The notes under the pieces: model-generated
What the model saw: only the letters and a program-made list of their open reading frames with translations
Databases searched by the model: none
Told to the model about the DNA's origin: nothing
Assembly: GCF_009765905.1 (NCBI RefSeq)
Contig: NZ_LMUO01000009.1
Coordinates: 411,941 to 475,940 of the forward strand
DNA length: 64,000 nt
Source: Mucilaginibacter sp. L196
GTDB taxonomy: Bacteria > Bacteroidota > Bacteroidia > Sphingobacteriales > Sphingobacteriaceae
Reading direction: 5' to 3'
Shown: piece by piece, positions 40,545-49,650 of the stretch
Layout: every line of letters begins with the position of its first letter
Position numbering within the stretch: the stretch's first letter is position 1
Position numbers and translations under genes: made by a program

Positions 40545-43500
40545 TTAGGCAGTAACCACCTCCACAATCCCACCCAACAACTCAATAGCCTCATCAATTC
40601 CCCTAACACCTTCAACACTCAAACGAAGCGTATTTTTCACCTCCTTTAAATTGGTACGACGAGGGTTAGACTGCACAAAACCAAGCACTTGCCGAAACAT
40701 CTCCGTTTCAAAATAAGCCGATTGCTGGTTGGTAATAAAGTAGCCACGTAGCACTCCTTTTTTTAGCGAGATCTTTTCAAACCCTATACTCTTACCCAGC
40801 CATTGCAGGCGCATGGTATTCAGCAAGTCGTTTACTTGCGGCGGGATAGGGCCAAACCTGTCGTGTAGTTGTTGCTGGAAAGCATCCAGCTCAACCTCAT
40901 TTTCCAGTTTGGATAGTTCTGAATATAAATTATACCGCTCGGAGAGGCTGGTTACGTATTCGTTTGGTATCAATATCTCCAGATCGGTATCTATCTGCGT
41001 GAACGCGATAAACGGCCGTGGTTTATCATCCGGGAAAACACCTTTAAATTCGTCTTCTTTTAGTTCCTGTATGGCCTCATCCAGTATCTTATGGTACATC
41101 TCAAAACCTATCTCGGCAATAAAACCGCTTTGCTCGGCACCCAGTAAGTTACCGCTGCCGCGGATATCTAAATCCCGCATGGCAACATTAAAGCCGCTAC
41201 CCAAATCGCTGAATTCCTCAATAGCGCTCAAACGCTTACGGGCTTCATTAGTCAGGGTTGATAATGGCGGACTCAGCAAATAACAATATGCTTTTTTATT
41301 GCTTCGCCCTACACGACCACGCATCTGGTGCAAATCGCTCAGGCCAAACATATGCGCGTGGTTAATAATGATGGTATTAGCATTCGGAATGTCCAAACCA
41401 GCCTCAATAATGGTGGTAGCCACCAATACATCGTACTCGTGGTTCACAAATTTCAGCATCACATCCTCCAATGCATCACCTTCTAACTGCCCATGTGCTA
41501 TACCAATCCTTGCTTTTGGCACCAGTTTGTGGATCATACCGCCTAATTGCGGTAAATCATTTACCCGGTTATGGATAAAAAATATCTGACCATCACGCTC
41601 CAGTTCAAATTCAACGGCTTCTTTGATCAGCTTATCGTTAAACACATGCAGCTCGGTAACAACAGGCTGACGGTTTGGCGGCGGGGTGGATATGATAGAT
41701 AAATCCCTCGCACCCATCAGTGAGAAATGCAACGTACGCGGGATAGGCGTAGCCGTCAACGTCAGCGTATCCACATTGGCACGCATTTGTTTCAACTTTT
41801 CTTTGGTTGATACGCCGAATTTCTGTTCTTCATCGATGATCATCAAACCAAGATCCTTAAACTTAACATCCTTGCTCACCAAGCGGTGTGTACCGATGAT
41901 AATATCAACCTTACCCTCTTTAAGTTTTTCTAAAGTATCCTTAATTTGCTTGCTCGATTTAAAGCGATTCACATAATCAATATTACATGGAAAACCTTTC
42001 AATCTATCCGAGAAAGTTTTATAATGCTGGGCTGCTAATATAGTTGTAGGCACTAAAATAGCTACCTGTTTACTATCCGCCACAGCTTTAAAAGCTGCAC
42101 GGATGGCCACCTCGGTTTTACCAAAACCCACATCACCGCAAATTAGCCTGTCCATTGGGTGCGGCGCCTCCATGTCTCTTTTAAAGTCGGTGGTTGCTTT
42201 TTCCTGGTCCGGGGTATCCTCATAAATAAAGGATGCTTCCAGCTCGGTCTGCAAATAACTATCGGGCGAAAAAGCATTACCCTGCTGCGATTTACGCACA
42301 GCATAAAGCTTAATCAGATCGCGGGCGATGTCTTTAACTTTTTTTTTTGTGGTTTTCTTCAGGCGCTCCCAGGTGTCGGTGCCTAATTTGTTCATCTTAG
42401 GTATGGCACCTTCCTTGCCGCTGTATTTTGATATGCGGTTAAGAGAGTTGATGTTCACATAAAGCAAATCATTATCGGCATAAGTCAGCCTGATCATTTC
42501 CTGCATTTTGCCGTTGACTTCCACCTTCTCAAGCCCCATATATTTACCTATACCGTGGTCGATATGGGTAACATAATCACCGGGCTTAAGCTCGCGCAAT
42601 TCTTTTAGGGTGATGGCCTGCGAACGCTGGTAGCCCTTTTTTAGTTTGTATTTATAGTAGCGGTCAAATATCTGGTGATCGGTATAACAAGCGATTTGCT
42701 GTTCCCTATCCACAAAACCCTCGCGGATGGAAACGCTTATCGGCGTAAATTTTACCGTTTTGTCCAGGTCCTCCAAAATGGCATAAAGCCGCTCAACCTG
42801 ACGGGCCGAATCGGTAAGAATAAAGTTCTCTATCCTCTCTGCCTCGTTATTTTTAAAGTTATGTATCAGCAAACTAAAATCCTTGTTGAAGGATGGCTGC
42901 GGGCGCATTTCGAAGTTAATAGTCTCGTTAGGCGTATAAAAAAACTGCTTGCCAAATTCTATGATCGGGAAATCGGCTAACTGGTCGGCAATTAGTTTTT
43001 CATCGGTAAAACCAAATTTCGGGTCAATCCAATCCTGGTTTTGGTTTTTCTCCTCAGGGGATAATGCCTTCCACAGAGCTGTTGCCTTTTTATAACCGCT
43101 CTGGATAATATCCAAAGTAAACTGCACATCCTTTATCCAAACCTGCGTACCGGCATCAACATATTCCAATAAAGAAATATTGCTTTCTGTCAAAAATTTA
43201 GACTGAACATTAGGTACTATCGTGATGCTCTTCACCTGCTCAACCGAAAGCTGACTTTCAATCTCAAAAGTCCGGATAGATTCTATCAGGTCGCCAAAAA
43301 ACTCAACACGGTAAGGCAATTCATGCGAGAAAGAGAAAATATCTACGATACCGCCACGGACAGAAAACTGGCCCGGTTCGTATACAAAATCAACCCGGTC
43401 AAAATCATACTCCACCAAAAACTCATTGATAAAATCAATGCTGAGTTTGTTATTAACAGAAATCTCCAGTGTGTTTTTTTCGAGCGATGCGCGGTCAATC

Positions 43501-43898
43501 ACCTTTTCGGCCAAAGCCTCGGGGTAAGTAACAATCAGCTGGCCAAATTCGGAAGAATGATTAAGCTCATTCAATACCTCGGCACGGGCAAGCACATTGC
43601 TGCTATCGGGCTGGGTAAATTCAAATGGTTTACGGTATGATGACGGAAAAAGTAAAACTTCTTTACCGGTGAGGTTTTCTAAATCGGCCTGGAAATAACC
43701 GGCTTCCTCGCGCTCGGGCAACACAAATATCATGTGCTGATGCTGCAAAAAATACAAAGCTACCGCCATAGCAGAATCGCCCGACCCCACTAGCCCACGT
43801 AACTGAATTCTCGGATTTTTTGAAGCATTTAAGGCTTGCGCCAATGCTTTAATCCTGTCATCAGCTTTATACTTTTCTAATATATCACGGATGTTCAA
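40545..43898 (-). CDS. mfd: Transcription-repair coupling factor
   Basis: It removes RNA polymerase stalled at DNA lesions and recruits UvrA. It is 1117 aa. The N-terminal UvrB-like region lies at about 1-330, the RNA polymerase interacting domain contains [18 protein letters not shown] (about 435), and the translocase has Walker [25 protein letters not shown] and [11 protein letters not shown]. The C-terminal TRCF domain follows. The start is TTG at 43898 (NIRDILEKY, the usual beginning in relatives). A TATCTTCG box lies only seven bases upstream. Confidence 0.96.
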   Translation of the reverse strand: MNIRDILEKYKADDRIKALAQALNASKNPRIQLRGLVGSGDSAMAVALYFLQHQHMIFVLPEREEAGYFQADLENLTGKEVLLFPSSYRKPFEFTQPDSSNVLARAEVLNELNHSSEFGQLIVTYPEALAEKVIDRASLEKNTLEISVNNKLSIDFINEFLVEYDFDRVDFVYEPGQFSVRGGIVDIFSFSHELPYRVEFFGDLIESIRTFEIESQLSVEQVKSITIVPNVQSKFLTESNISLLEYVDAGTQVWIKDVQFTLDIIQSGYKKATALWKALSPEEKNQNQDWIDPKFGFTDEKLIADQLADFPIIEFGKQFFYTPNETINFEMRPQPSFNKDFSLLIHNFKNNEAERIENFILTDSARQVERLYAILEDLDKTVKFTPISVSIREGFVDREQQIACYTDHQIFDRYYKYKLKKGYQRSQAITLKELRELKPGDYVTHIDHGIGKYMGLEKVEVNGKMQEMIRLTYADNDLLYVNINSLNRISKYSGKEGAIPKMNKLGTDTWERLKKTTKKKVKDIARDLIKLYAVRKSQQGNAFSPDSYLQTELEASFIYEDTPDQEKATTDFKRDMEAPHPMDRLICGDVGFGKTEVAIRAAFKAVADSKQVAILVPTTILAAQHYKTFSDRLKGFPCNIDYVNRFKSSKQIKDTLEKLKEGKVDIIIGTHRLVSKDVKFKDLGLMIIDEEQKFGVSTKEKLKQMRANVDTLTLTATPIPRTLHFSLMGARDLSIISTPPPNRQPVVTELHVFNDKLIKEAVEFELERDGQIFFIHNRVNDLPQLGGMIHKLVPKARIGIAHGQLEGDALEDVMLKFVNHEYDVLVATTIIEAGLDIPNANTIIINHAHMFGLSDLHQMRGRVGRSNKKAYCYLLSPPLSTLTNEARKRLSAIEEFSDLGSGFNVAMRDLDIRGSGNLLGAEQSGFIAEIGFEMYHKILDEAIQELKEDEFKGVFPDDKPRPFIAFTQIDTDLEILIPNEYVTSLSERYNLYSELSKLENEVELDAFQQQLHDRFGPIPPQVNDLLNTMRLQWLGKSIGFEKISLKKGVLRGYFITNQQSAYFETEMFRQVLGFVQSNPRRTNLKEVKNTLRLSVEGVRGIDEAIELLGGIVEVVTA

Positions 43899-43905
43899 AA
43901 CGTTG

Positions 43906-43913
43906 CGAAGATA
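43906..43913 (-). promoter_or_regulatory. -7-like box before the mfd TTG start
   Basis: TATCTTCG on the minus strand, one mismatch to TAnnTTTG, seven bases before the TTG at 43898. If used, the mRNA leader is 0-3 nt. Confidence 0.5.
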
Positions 43914-44052
43914 CGCAAAAAAGCACTTTTACCCACGCCAACACAAATTATGACAAATAATAAAACAATATACTTGGTTTTTACTTTTTAATCATAGATT
44001 TAATACACCAAATTGCTATTAAATCTAAATTGTTAAACCAAATTATATTACA

Positions 44053-44460
44053 ATGAAAAACGCATTTATAACCGGAGTTATCATCGGAGTTTTAAGCGGC
44101 TTGTGGCTATTCGTTATGCACATTGCCGGGTATGATTTAACTAAAGACCAGGTTTCCCCTTTTGAATATGTATCTGTAATTATCCCTATCGCCGGTTTGT
44201 TTTTTGGATTGAAAAGCTACCGTGATAATGATCTTGGCGGTAATATGGGTTTTTTAGAAGCTTTAATACAGTGCTTTAAAATATTAATACTGGCCGGTAT
44301 TATTGCCATTTTTGCCGGGATATTATACATTAGTTATGTAGATGCAGGTAACAATGCCCGCGATTTTTCGGGCCGTATGTTTGCCGCGTTATTGATCGGC
44401 GTATTAAGCTCATTAGCCATGTCATTAATACTCACCACCAAGTCGAACAAAGTTGATTAA
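44053..44460 (+). CDS. DUF4199 membrane protein
   Basis: A 135-aa protein with four membrane helices (about 5-25, 38-55, 73-95, 110-130). The loop FGLKSYRDNDLGGNMGFLEAL matches the DUF4199 signature. No biochemical role is established. Its end overlaps the next reading frame by eight bases, suggesting translational coupling with the DUF2752 gene. Confidence 0.88.
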   Translation: MKNAFITGVIIGVLSGLWLFVMHIAGYDLTKDQVSPFEYVSVIIPIAGLFFGLKSYRDNDLGGNMGFLEALIQCFKILILAGIIAIFAGILYISYVDAGNNARDFSGRMFAALLIGVLSSLAMSLILTTKSNKVD

Positions 44461-44764
44461 AGCGTTTTTCTTAAAGTATTTTGAATTAGCCTTTTGGGTA
44501 ACCGCGCTGATAGCGCTGGGTGTAAGCCATCCAACAGAAGCAACACACTTTACCTTATGCCCGTTAAAATTAATGGGCATAAACTGGTGCCCTGGCTGCG
44601 GCCTGGGGCACTCTATTGCTTTTTTACTCCAAGGCGATTTTATCAACTCATTCCATGCTCATTGGTTGGGATTGCCTGCGCTCATCATCATTCTATATCG
44701 CATCTGTGATTTAATCAGGCAAAACATATCAAAGCCATTGTATATACTTAGCAAGCCGTTGTAA
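44453..44764 (+). CDS. DUF2752 membrane protein
   Basis: A 103-aa protein from a TTG at 44453 that overlaps the DUF4199 gene. Three hydrophobic segments surround the family signature MGINWCPGCGLGHSIAFLLQG, whose CPGCG motif is invariant. The family often sits beside TM2 proteins, as here. Function unknown; the Cys pair could bind metal or be redox-active, by inference only. Confidence 0.85.
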   Translation: MIKAFFLKYFELAFWVTALIALGVSHPTEATHFTLCPLKLMGINWCPGCGLGHSIAFLLQGDFINSFHAHWLGLPALIIILYRICDLIRQNISKPLYILSKPL

Positions 44765-44815
44765 TTCACCGTTATTATTGCGCCACCTACCGACTTATTG
44801 TAAGTCTCCGCCAGT

Positions 44816-44847
44816 TTTGATTTGTCAAAATTTTAAGCCTATCTTAG
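44816..44847 (+). promoter_or_regulatory. Promoter of the TM2 gene
   Basis: TTTG at 44816-44819, 20 bases, then TATCTTAG at 44840-44847, one mismatch to the -7 consensus. The leader would be about 43 nt. Confidence 0.6.
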
Positions 44848-44894
44848 TTTTACATCACAATTAAAACAACACAATAACCAAACTAAGAATTACA

Positions 44895-45269
44895 ATGGAC
44901 CCTTTTCAAAATCCTTACATAACTCTTCCGGGAGTAACTGCCGAAGAAATTGGCTTTTTACAACAGGCAACTAATGGCTTGAATGAAAATCAGCAGAAAT
45001 ACTTCTTTATGGTTTATTCAAGCAAAAGAAAGAACCCACAAGATATACTAATATTCGCAGCTATTGGCTTCTTTGGTGTTGCCGGAATTCAAAGATTTGC
45101 AATGGGGCAAATAGGTATGGGGCTTCTTTTTTTATTTACAGGTGGTTTTTGCGGGATAGGTACACTTGTTGATTTGATTAATCACAAATCGCTTGCTTTG
45201 GAATATAATAAAAGGATGGCTTATGAAAGCTACCATATAGCACAAATGGGCGGGCAGGCGGGACTATAA
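44895..45269 (+). CDS. TM2-domain membrane protein
   Basis: A 124-aa protein: a soluble N-terminal helical part (about 1-50) and two close membrane helices (about 55-72 and 75-97). The turn FGVAGIQRFAMGQIGMGLLFLFTGG matches the TM2 domain pattern (GxxGxxRFYLG). The role of the family is unknown. It follows the DUF2752 gene but has its own promoter, and a strong bidirectional terminator lies three bases after the stop codon. Confidence 0.88.
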   Translation: MDPFQNPYITLPGVTAEEIGFLQQATNGLNENQQKYFFMVYSSKRKNPQDILIFAAIGFFGVAGIQRFAMGQIGMGLLFLFTGGFCGIGTLVDLINHKSLALEYNKRMAYESYHIAQMGGQAGL

Positions 45270-45271
45270 TT

Positions 45272-45312
45272 ATTAAAAAGCTTAACGAGTAAAACCCGTT
45301 AAGCTTTTTAAT
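45272..45312. terminator. 16-bp bidirectional terminator overlapping the toxin gene end
   Basis: Perfect 16-bp arms at 45272-45287 and 45297-45312 around a 9-base loop, with A and T runs at the ends. It terminates the TM2 gene and the toxin gene. The last codons of the shifted toxin frame are encoded inside it. Confidence 0.9.
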
Positions 45313-45572
45313 AATGCCCTTTTAAGGAATGAACTCTTATAGAGAGTCGATCCGTCCGAGACTTGATATATAATGCGATGCTCCTGATTTATTCGTCTCG
45401 ACCACAGTCCTGATAAATTATACCTTAAAGGTTCGGGCTTTCCTACTCCTTCAAAAGGATCTTCCTCAATGGCATTTAATAGTTGAGTGATTTTTTTTTG
45501 AATGATTTTATTGCCTGATCTTTTCCAGTATTCAATATCCTTTTGTGCTTCTTCTGAATAAATTATTTCCAT
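45282..45572 (-). pseudogene. YoeB-family mRNA interferase toxin, C-terminus lost by frameshift
   Basis: The first 73 residues are a good YoeB/Txe toxin (IIYSEEAQKDIEYWKRSG, KPEPLRYNLSGLWSRRI, EHRIIYQVSD), an endoribonuclease that acts on the ribosome. Then the frame runs to an unrelated tail ending TGFTR. Removing one G of the coding strand (the CC at 45352-45353 on the plus strand) restores DRLSIRVHSLKGHY followed by TAA at 45308, the normal YoeB ending, for a total of 87 aa. The final His-Tyr, which in E. coli YoeB are catalytic, are therefore missing. Glu47 and Arg66 remain. It overlaps the antitoxin gene by 10 bases. Confidence 0.85.
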
Positions 45573-45760
45573 AAGTCTTCAGTTTTTATCGCCGTAAAAT
45601 TCCCGGCTTTAAAATCTTCATTACTACGATTTAATTTTTCCACGAACTCGGAGTCATAAGGAGACTTGTTTTCCTCAAAGCGAATTTTAAACGCTTTCAT
45701 AAATGCTTTTAATGCATCTAATTTTTCTTTGTTTTCAGGATGTACAATTAATGTTCCCAT
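45563..45760 (-). CDS. DUF2683-type antitoxin
   Basis: A 65-aa protein placed before the yoeB-like gene and overlapping it by 10 bases, the standard antitoxin-toxin order. The N-terminal GTLIVHPENKEKLDALKAFMKAFKI is the DUF2683 signature; the C-terminal half is acidic with VEKLNRSNEDFKAGNF, which in relatives wraps the toxin. A consensus -7 box lies five bases before the ATG. Confidence 0.85.
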   Translation of the reverse strand: MGTLIVHPENKEKLDALKAFMKAFKIRFEENKSPYDSEFVEKLNRSNEDFKAGNFTAIKTEDLWK

Positions 45761-45765
45761 AATTT

Positions 45766-45773
45766 CAAATTTA
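45766..45773 (-). promoter_or_regulatory. -7 box five bases before the antitoxin start
   Basis: TAAATTTG on the minus strand; AAATT separates it from the ATG at 45760. The predicted mRNA is leaderless. Confidence 0.65.
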
Positions 45774-45823
45774 CAATTTTATTTTTTCACTTTTATTCAC
45801 AATTTTATAGCTTAGCCAATATC

Positions 45824-46921
45824 ATGAAACTATCGCTCTTAACCGATTACCTCGAAAGCCTGGCGCCTTTAGCCTATCAGGAAGATTATGATAATTGCGG
45901 GTTGATAGTAGGCAAGCCTGATCAGGAAGTTTTTCAGGCGATGATATCCTTGGATTGTACCGAAGCTGTGGTAGATGACGCGATCGCTAACAATTGCCAG
46001 GTGATCATATCCCATCACCCCATCGTTTTTAAAGGACTTAAAAAATTCAATAGTAAAACCTATGTAGAGCGTGTGGTTGAAAAGGCTATCCGGAATAATA
46101 TCGCGCTGTATGCCATCCACACCAATCTGGATAATATGCATACGGGTGTTAACGCCCGCATTTGCGAAACTTTAGGCTTAACCAATACCCGCATTTTAGC
46201 CCCAAAGTATAACACTATTAAAAAACTGGTTACCTATGTGCCGCTTGCACAGGCGGAGCAGGTACGTAATGCGTTATTCCATGCGGGTGCGGGTAATATT
46301 GGGAATTATAGCGAAGCCAGTTTTAACGCCCAGGGTAAAGGTACGTTTACAGCCAATGAAAATGCCGATCCCTACGTTGGCGAAATAGGCGTAAGGCATA
46401 CTGAAGATGAGGTTAGGGTAGAGGTGGTTTATCCCGCCAACCTGGAAAGCAAAATATTAATGGCGCTAATATTAGCGCATCCTTACGAGGAGGTTGCTTA
46501 CGACTTGTTTAACCTTACCAACCAAAATCAACAGGTTGGCGCAGGCATGATAGGCGAACTGGAATATCCAATGCCTGAAGATGCCTTTTTAGTTGAGGTG
46601 AAGGATAAGATGAAGGCGCATGTCATCAGGCATACTGCTTTCACGGGTAAACACATCCGCAAAGTGGCTGTTTGCGGTGGCGCCGGTGGCTTTTTATTGA
46701 AGCAGGCCATAGCCGCGGGAGCAGATATTTTTATCACTGCCGATTATAAATATCACGAGTTTTTTGATGCCGAAGGAAAGATACTAATAGCGGATATTGG
46801 GCACTTTGAAAGTGAGCAATTTACGCAACAATTATTGTATGAAATAATTAGAAAAAAATTTACTACCTTTGCCGTCCGTTTAACAGAGATTAATACAAAC
46901 CCCGTCAAATATTTTATTTAA
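45824..46921 (+). CDS. Nif3-like dinuclear metal centre protein
   Basis: A 365-aa member of the NIF3/DUF34 family, which forms hexameric rings with a two-metal site. Metal ligands are visible in ISHHPIVF (about 65), AIHTNLDN (about 102) and DIGHFESEQF (about 325). The middle insert (about 125-240) is the extra domain found in many bacterial members. The biochemical role is unclear; relatives have been proposed as GTP cyclohydrolase-like or as metal-handling repair proteins. Its stop overlaps the next gene start by one base. Confidence 0.93.
   Translation: MKLSLLTDYLESLAPLAYQEDYDNCGLIVGKPDQEVFQAMISLDCTEAVVDDAIANNCQVIISHHPIVFKGLKKFNSKTYVERVVEKAIRNNIALYAIHTNLDNMHTGVNARICETLGLTNTRILAPKYNTIKKLVTYVPLAQAEQVRNALFHAGAGNIGNYSEASFNAQGKGTFTANENADPYVGEIGVRHTEDEVRVEVVYPANLESKILMALILAHPYEEVAYDLFNLTNQNQQVGAGMIGELEYPMPEDAFLVEVKDKMKAHVIRHTAFTGKHIRKVAVCGGAGGFLLKQAIAAGADIFITADYKYHEFFDAEGKILIADIGHFESEQFTQQLLYEIIRKKFTTFAVRLTEINTNPVKYFI
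46864..46871 (+). promoter_or_regulatory. Internal -7 box at the end of the Nif3-like gene
   Basis: TACCTTTG matches the consensus and lies 49 bases before the ATG at 46921. It could give the zinc-ribbon gene its own transcript. Confidence 0.5.
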
Positions 46922-47664
46922 TGGAACAAACCGTAGAACAAAAGCTAAAGGCTTTATACGAGCTACAAACCATCCACACCAAAGTTGATAAAATTCGCCA
47001 GGTAAGAGGTGAATTACCTATGGAAGTGGCAGATCTTGAAGATGATGTTGCAGGCCTTGAAACCCGCATTCAGAAAATCAAATCTGAGCTGGATGATTTG
47101 GAAGATGATATAGTTACCCGTAAAAACCTGATTAAAGAGTCGCAAGCGAACATTAAAAAGTACGAAACGCAACTTAATGAGGTTAAAAACAACCGTGAGT
47201 ATGATGCAATTTCGAAAGAAGTTGAGATTCAAGGTTTGGATATACAGGTAAGTGAGAAAAAAATTCGTGAGTTTGGTTTCGAAATCGTTACCAAAACACA
47301 GGTTTACGAAAAAGCGCTTGCTGATTTAGATGCACGTAAAAGCGACCTTGATGCTAAAAAAGCTGAACTAGGTACTATTACTGCTGAAACTGAAAAAGAA
47401 GAAAACGAACTAACTGCACAAGCTGAAAAAGCAAAAGCAGGAATTGATGAGCGTTTATTAATTGCTTACACTCGTTTACGCGGCAACGCTAAAAACGGTT
47501 TGGCAGTAGTAACCATCCAGCGTGATTCATGTTCAGGTTGCTTTAACCAGATACCTCCACAGCGCCAGTCGGACATCCGTCAACGTAAAAAGATTATCGT
47601 TTGCGAACACTGCGGCCGTATTTTGGTTGATGAGCAAATGGCATTGGAAGCCGAAACAGTTTAA
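46921..47664 (+). CDS. Coiled-coil protein with C-terminal C4 zinc ribbon
   Basis: A 247-aa protein of the CT398-like type. A long coiled coil rich in Glu, Lys and Asp (about 10-180) is followed by a zinc ribbon with CSGC (about 203-206) and CEHC (about 228-231). The family links a helical hairpin to nucleic-acid or protein binding; CT398 binds sigma-54 and a secretion ATPase regulator in Chlamydia. Here it is coupled to the Nif3-like gene, a pairing common in bacteria. Function remains unproven. Confidence 0.9.
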   Translation: MEQTVEQKLKALYELQTIHTKVDKIRQVRGELPMEVADLEDDVAGLETRIQKIKSELDDLEDDIVTRKNLIKESQANIKKYETQLNEVKNNREYDAISKEVEIQGLDIQVSEKKIREFGFEIVTKTQVYEKALADLDARKSDLDAKKAELGTITAETEKEENELTAQAEKAKAGIDERLLIAYTRLRGNAKNGLAVVTIQRDSCSGCFNQIPPQRQSDIRQRKKIIVCEHCGRILVDEQMALEAETV

Positions 47665-47697
47665 GCCCTTTCCCCTAAGAAAGCTATACAAAATTTT

Positions 47698-47723
47698 AAA
47701 GGCGCTCATTGAGCGCCTTTTTT
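47698..47723 (+). terminator. Intrinsic terminator after the zinc-ribbon gene
   Basis: AAAGGCGCTCA and TGAGCGCCTTT are adjacent complements (the tip opens to form the loop), followed by TTTG. Confidence 0.9.
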
Positions 47724-47736
47724 GTTGATACTCGCT

Positions 47737-47763
47737 TGTCATTGCGAGGAACGAAGCAATCGC
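47737..47763. repeat. Single arm of the TGTCATTGCGAGG element
   Basis: The left arm of the class seen at 17963 and 40375 is present, but no matching right arm follows within 100 bases. It appears to be a decayed or half copy. Confidence 0.75.
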
Positions 47764-47870
47764 ACGTAGAAACGCCAACCATAAGCTAAAAATTTAATAA
47801 AAACATATCATAATGTTAATAACAACTAGTCATTCTTAATTGTTATTAGCCTAAACTTTATTAATTTATT

Positions 47871-49088
47871 ATGGCAGCTGAACTAAATCCAACTCAGAAA
47901 AAATCAACTAGCGAGGTTTTGCGCTTCGCGCATCCGTTTTACACTCCAACCCCAATTGCTGAAAGAAGCGAAGTAAGCGGAATAGGTACCAGGATGACGG
48001 ATTACGTCCAAACACAGCTTTTACCCATACCTGCCCCAATACGCAACCCAATCATGATGCTCTCAGAGATTATTGGTGATGCGGGTGTTACTGAAATTGA
48101 ACAAGCCGGCACATTGATATTTCATACCGTTGGCGATACCGGAATTGAAACCGGGAGTACCCAACAATTGGTTGCAGATGCCATGTCGGCTGATTATAAT
48201 GCTGCTGAACCGGCTTCTTCACCGGCTTTCTTTTTTCATTTAGGCGATGTGGATTATTATGATAATACAGACCAGGGTTATCACGCTCAATTTTATGAGC
48301 CATATAAAACCTATCCCGGCAAAATAATAGCCATACCGGGTAATCACGATGGTGAAATATTTAAATATAACGGGGTAAGCACAGGCCAAACAACAACATT
48401 AGAAGAATTTCAGGCTAATTTTTGCCAGGCAGTAACTGGTGTGCCACCTGCTGCAGGAACTATTTATAGAGAAATGATCAGTCAACCAGCCGTTTATTGG
48501 TATTTGAATACACCATTTGCGGATATTATTGGTTTATACTCGAATATTGCTGAAAACCCCGGCTATATATCCGGCTCAACTATCGGCACAGCGCAAAAAG
48601 ACTGGTTAACCCAAACATTACAAGCCATTGCCACTGCCCGTAAAACCGAAAAGCGTAAGGCGTTGCTTATTGCTACGCATCATCCGCCATTTAGCGCGGG
48701 CAGCCACTCATCCAGTACCGATATGCTGATAGATATTGATGACAGCTGTACGCAGGCATCTATTTTTCCTGATGCATTTCTTTCAGGGCATTCGCATAAT
48801 ATCCAATGTTATACCCGCTACATAACCGTTGATGGCAAAGAGGTGCAAATACCTTATGTAATTTTAGGTTGCGGCGGTCGCCCGGTTACTCATGTACCTT
48901 CAGCTAACGGTGTTAAAACTACCGATGCTACAACAGTACCTTCATCACACACTTTCGATAAATCACTGTCTACATATGGTTATGGTACCGTTACTGTTAC
49001 TGAAAGTAAGTTGACGATTGTAATCACAACGGTAGACTCATCGGGCACTAAAAATCTGTTCGATACGATTAGTGTTGATTTGATATAA
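47871..49088 (+). CDS. Calcineurin-like metallophosphoesterase
   Basis: A 405-aa phosphoesterase. The dimetal motifs are GDTG (about 86), FHLGDVDYYDN (about 124), IPGNHDG (about 156), ATHHPPFS (about 265) and SGHSHN (about 305). No signal peptide is apparent; the N-terminus (about 1-70) is a family-specific extension. It has a good terminator-like hairpin right after its stop, which overlaps the next gene. Substrate unknown. Confidence 0.9.
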   Translation: MAAELNPTQKKSTSEVLRFAHPFYTPTPIAERSEVSGIGTRMTDYVQTQLLPIPAPIRNPIMMLSEIIGDAGVTEIEQAGTLIFHTVGDTGIETGSTQQLVADAMSADYNAAEPASSPAFFFHLGDVDYYDNTDQGYHAQFYEPYKTYPGKIIAIPGNHDGEIFKYNGVSTGQTTTLEEFQANFCQAVTGVPPAAGTIYREMISQPAVYWYLNTPFADIIGLYSNIAENPGYISGSTIGTAQKDWLTQTLQAIATARKTEKRKALLIATHHPPFSAGSHSSSTDMLIDIDDSCTQASIFPDAFLSGHSHNIQCYTRYITVDGKEVQIPYVILGCGGRPVTHVPSANGVKTTDATTVPSSHTFDKSLSTYGYGTVTVTESKLTIVITTVDSSGTKNLFDTISVDLI

Positions 49089-49096
49089 TATTGCTG

Positions 49097-49140
49097 AAAA
49101 ATCCTAACTTGTATAAATGAAATACGGGTTAGGATTTTTT
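49097..49140 (+). terminator. Terminator hairpin enclosing the next start codon
   Basis: AAAAATCCTAAC (49097-49108) and GTTAGGATTTTT (49128-49139) are perfect 12-bp arms with a 19-base loop that contains the ATG at 49117. The T-tract encodes the Phe-Phe of the lipoprotein signal. Confidence 0.75.
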
Positions 49141-49512
49141 CTGATAGTTGCAATAATCGCAGGCTGTTCCAACAATAAAAAACAGGCTAGCAGCAATGCC
49201 GATACGGTTTCTATCCATAAACTATGGAAATATGATACCGTAAGATCAGTCGCGAAGAATCCCGGACTAATAGGCAAAAACCTGCTCGATTTAACCAATA
49301 AAGACACACTGCGCTTTAGTTATCAATCCGTAAAAGATAAGCCAACAACTTACGCTTACCACATCTTGCACGATACCGTTTTTGTAAATAATAATGCCGC
49401 TTACAAAATCATTAAATTAACTGCTAATGAATTAGGCTTGTACATCCTGTTTAAAAGTGATAGCAGTAAAGCCACTAAGGATTCAGTAATAATGATCTAT
49501 AAAACCAGGTGA
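49117..49512 (+). CDS. Small lipoprotein of unknown function
   Basis: A 131-aa protein with a lipoprotein signal (MKYGLGFFLIVAIIAGC, Cys at 17). The mature part has no recognised motif; it contains NLLDLTNKDTLRFSY and a Lys-rich C-terminus. The start codon lies in the loop of a strong terminator-like hairpin. A weak -7 box (TAACTTGT, 49105-49112) would give a leaderless transcript from inside the hairpin. Confidence 0.7.
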   Translation: MKYGLGFFLIVAIIAGCSNNKKQASSNADTVSIHKLWKYDTVRSVAKNPGLIGKNLLDLTNKDTLRFSYQSVKDKPTTYAYHILHDTVFVNNNAAYKIIKLTANELGLYILFKSDSSKATKDSVIMIYKTR

Positions 49513-49517
49513 TTCGG

Positions 49518-49619
49518 CTATTTTTTTAACAAAGGTCTTATCAGGAAAAAATAGATCAGGGCAATACCTGTAAGCGCAACTAAACCATTTAATACAGGCC
49601 AAAGGGCGGATGAATTCAT
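49518..49619 (-). CDS. 33-codon single-pass membrane peptide
   Basis: Read from the ATG at 49619 to TAG at 49518, it encodes MNSSALWPVLNG, then a membrane helix (about 10-27, GLVALTGIALIYFFLI) and the basic end RPLLKK. A consensus -7 box (TACATTTG, 49631-49624) lies four bases before the ATG, strong support for a real gene. It follows the radical SAM gene on the same strand, 32 bases downstream of its stop. Function unknown. Confidence 0.65.
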   Translation of the reverse strand: MNSSALWPVLNGLVALTGIALIYFFLIRPLLKK

Positions 49620-49623
49620 GTTG

Positions 49624-49631
49624 CAAATGTA
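49624..49631 (-). promoter_or_regulatory. -7 box four bases before the 33-codon gene
   Basis: TACATTTG on the minus strand, then CAAC and the ATG. The predicted transcript is leaderless. Confidence 0.6.
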
Positions 49632-49650
49632 TTAAAACGACAATGAATAG

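Noticed and set aside
40545..43898. Phage or mobile-element origin for any segment of the window
   Set aside because: No integrase, transposase, terminal duplication or tRNA junction was seen; gene content is core throughout apart from the toxin-antitoxin pair.
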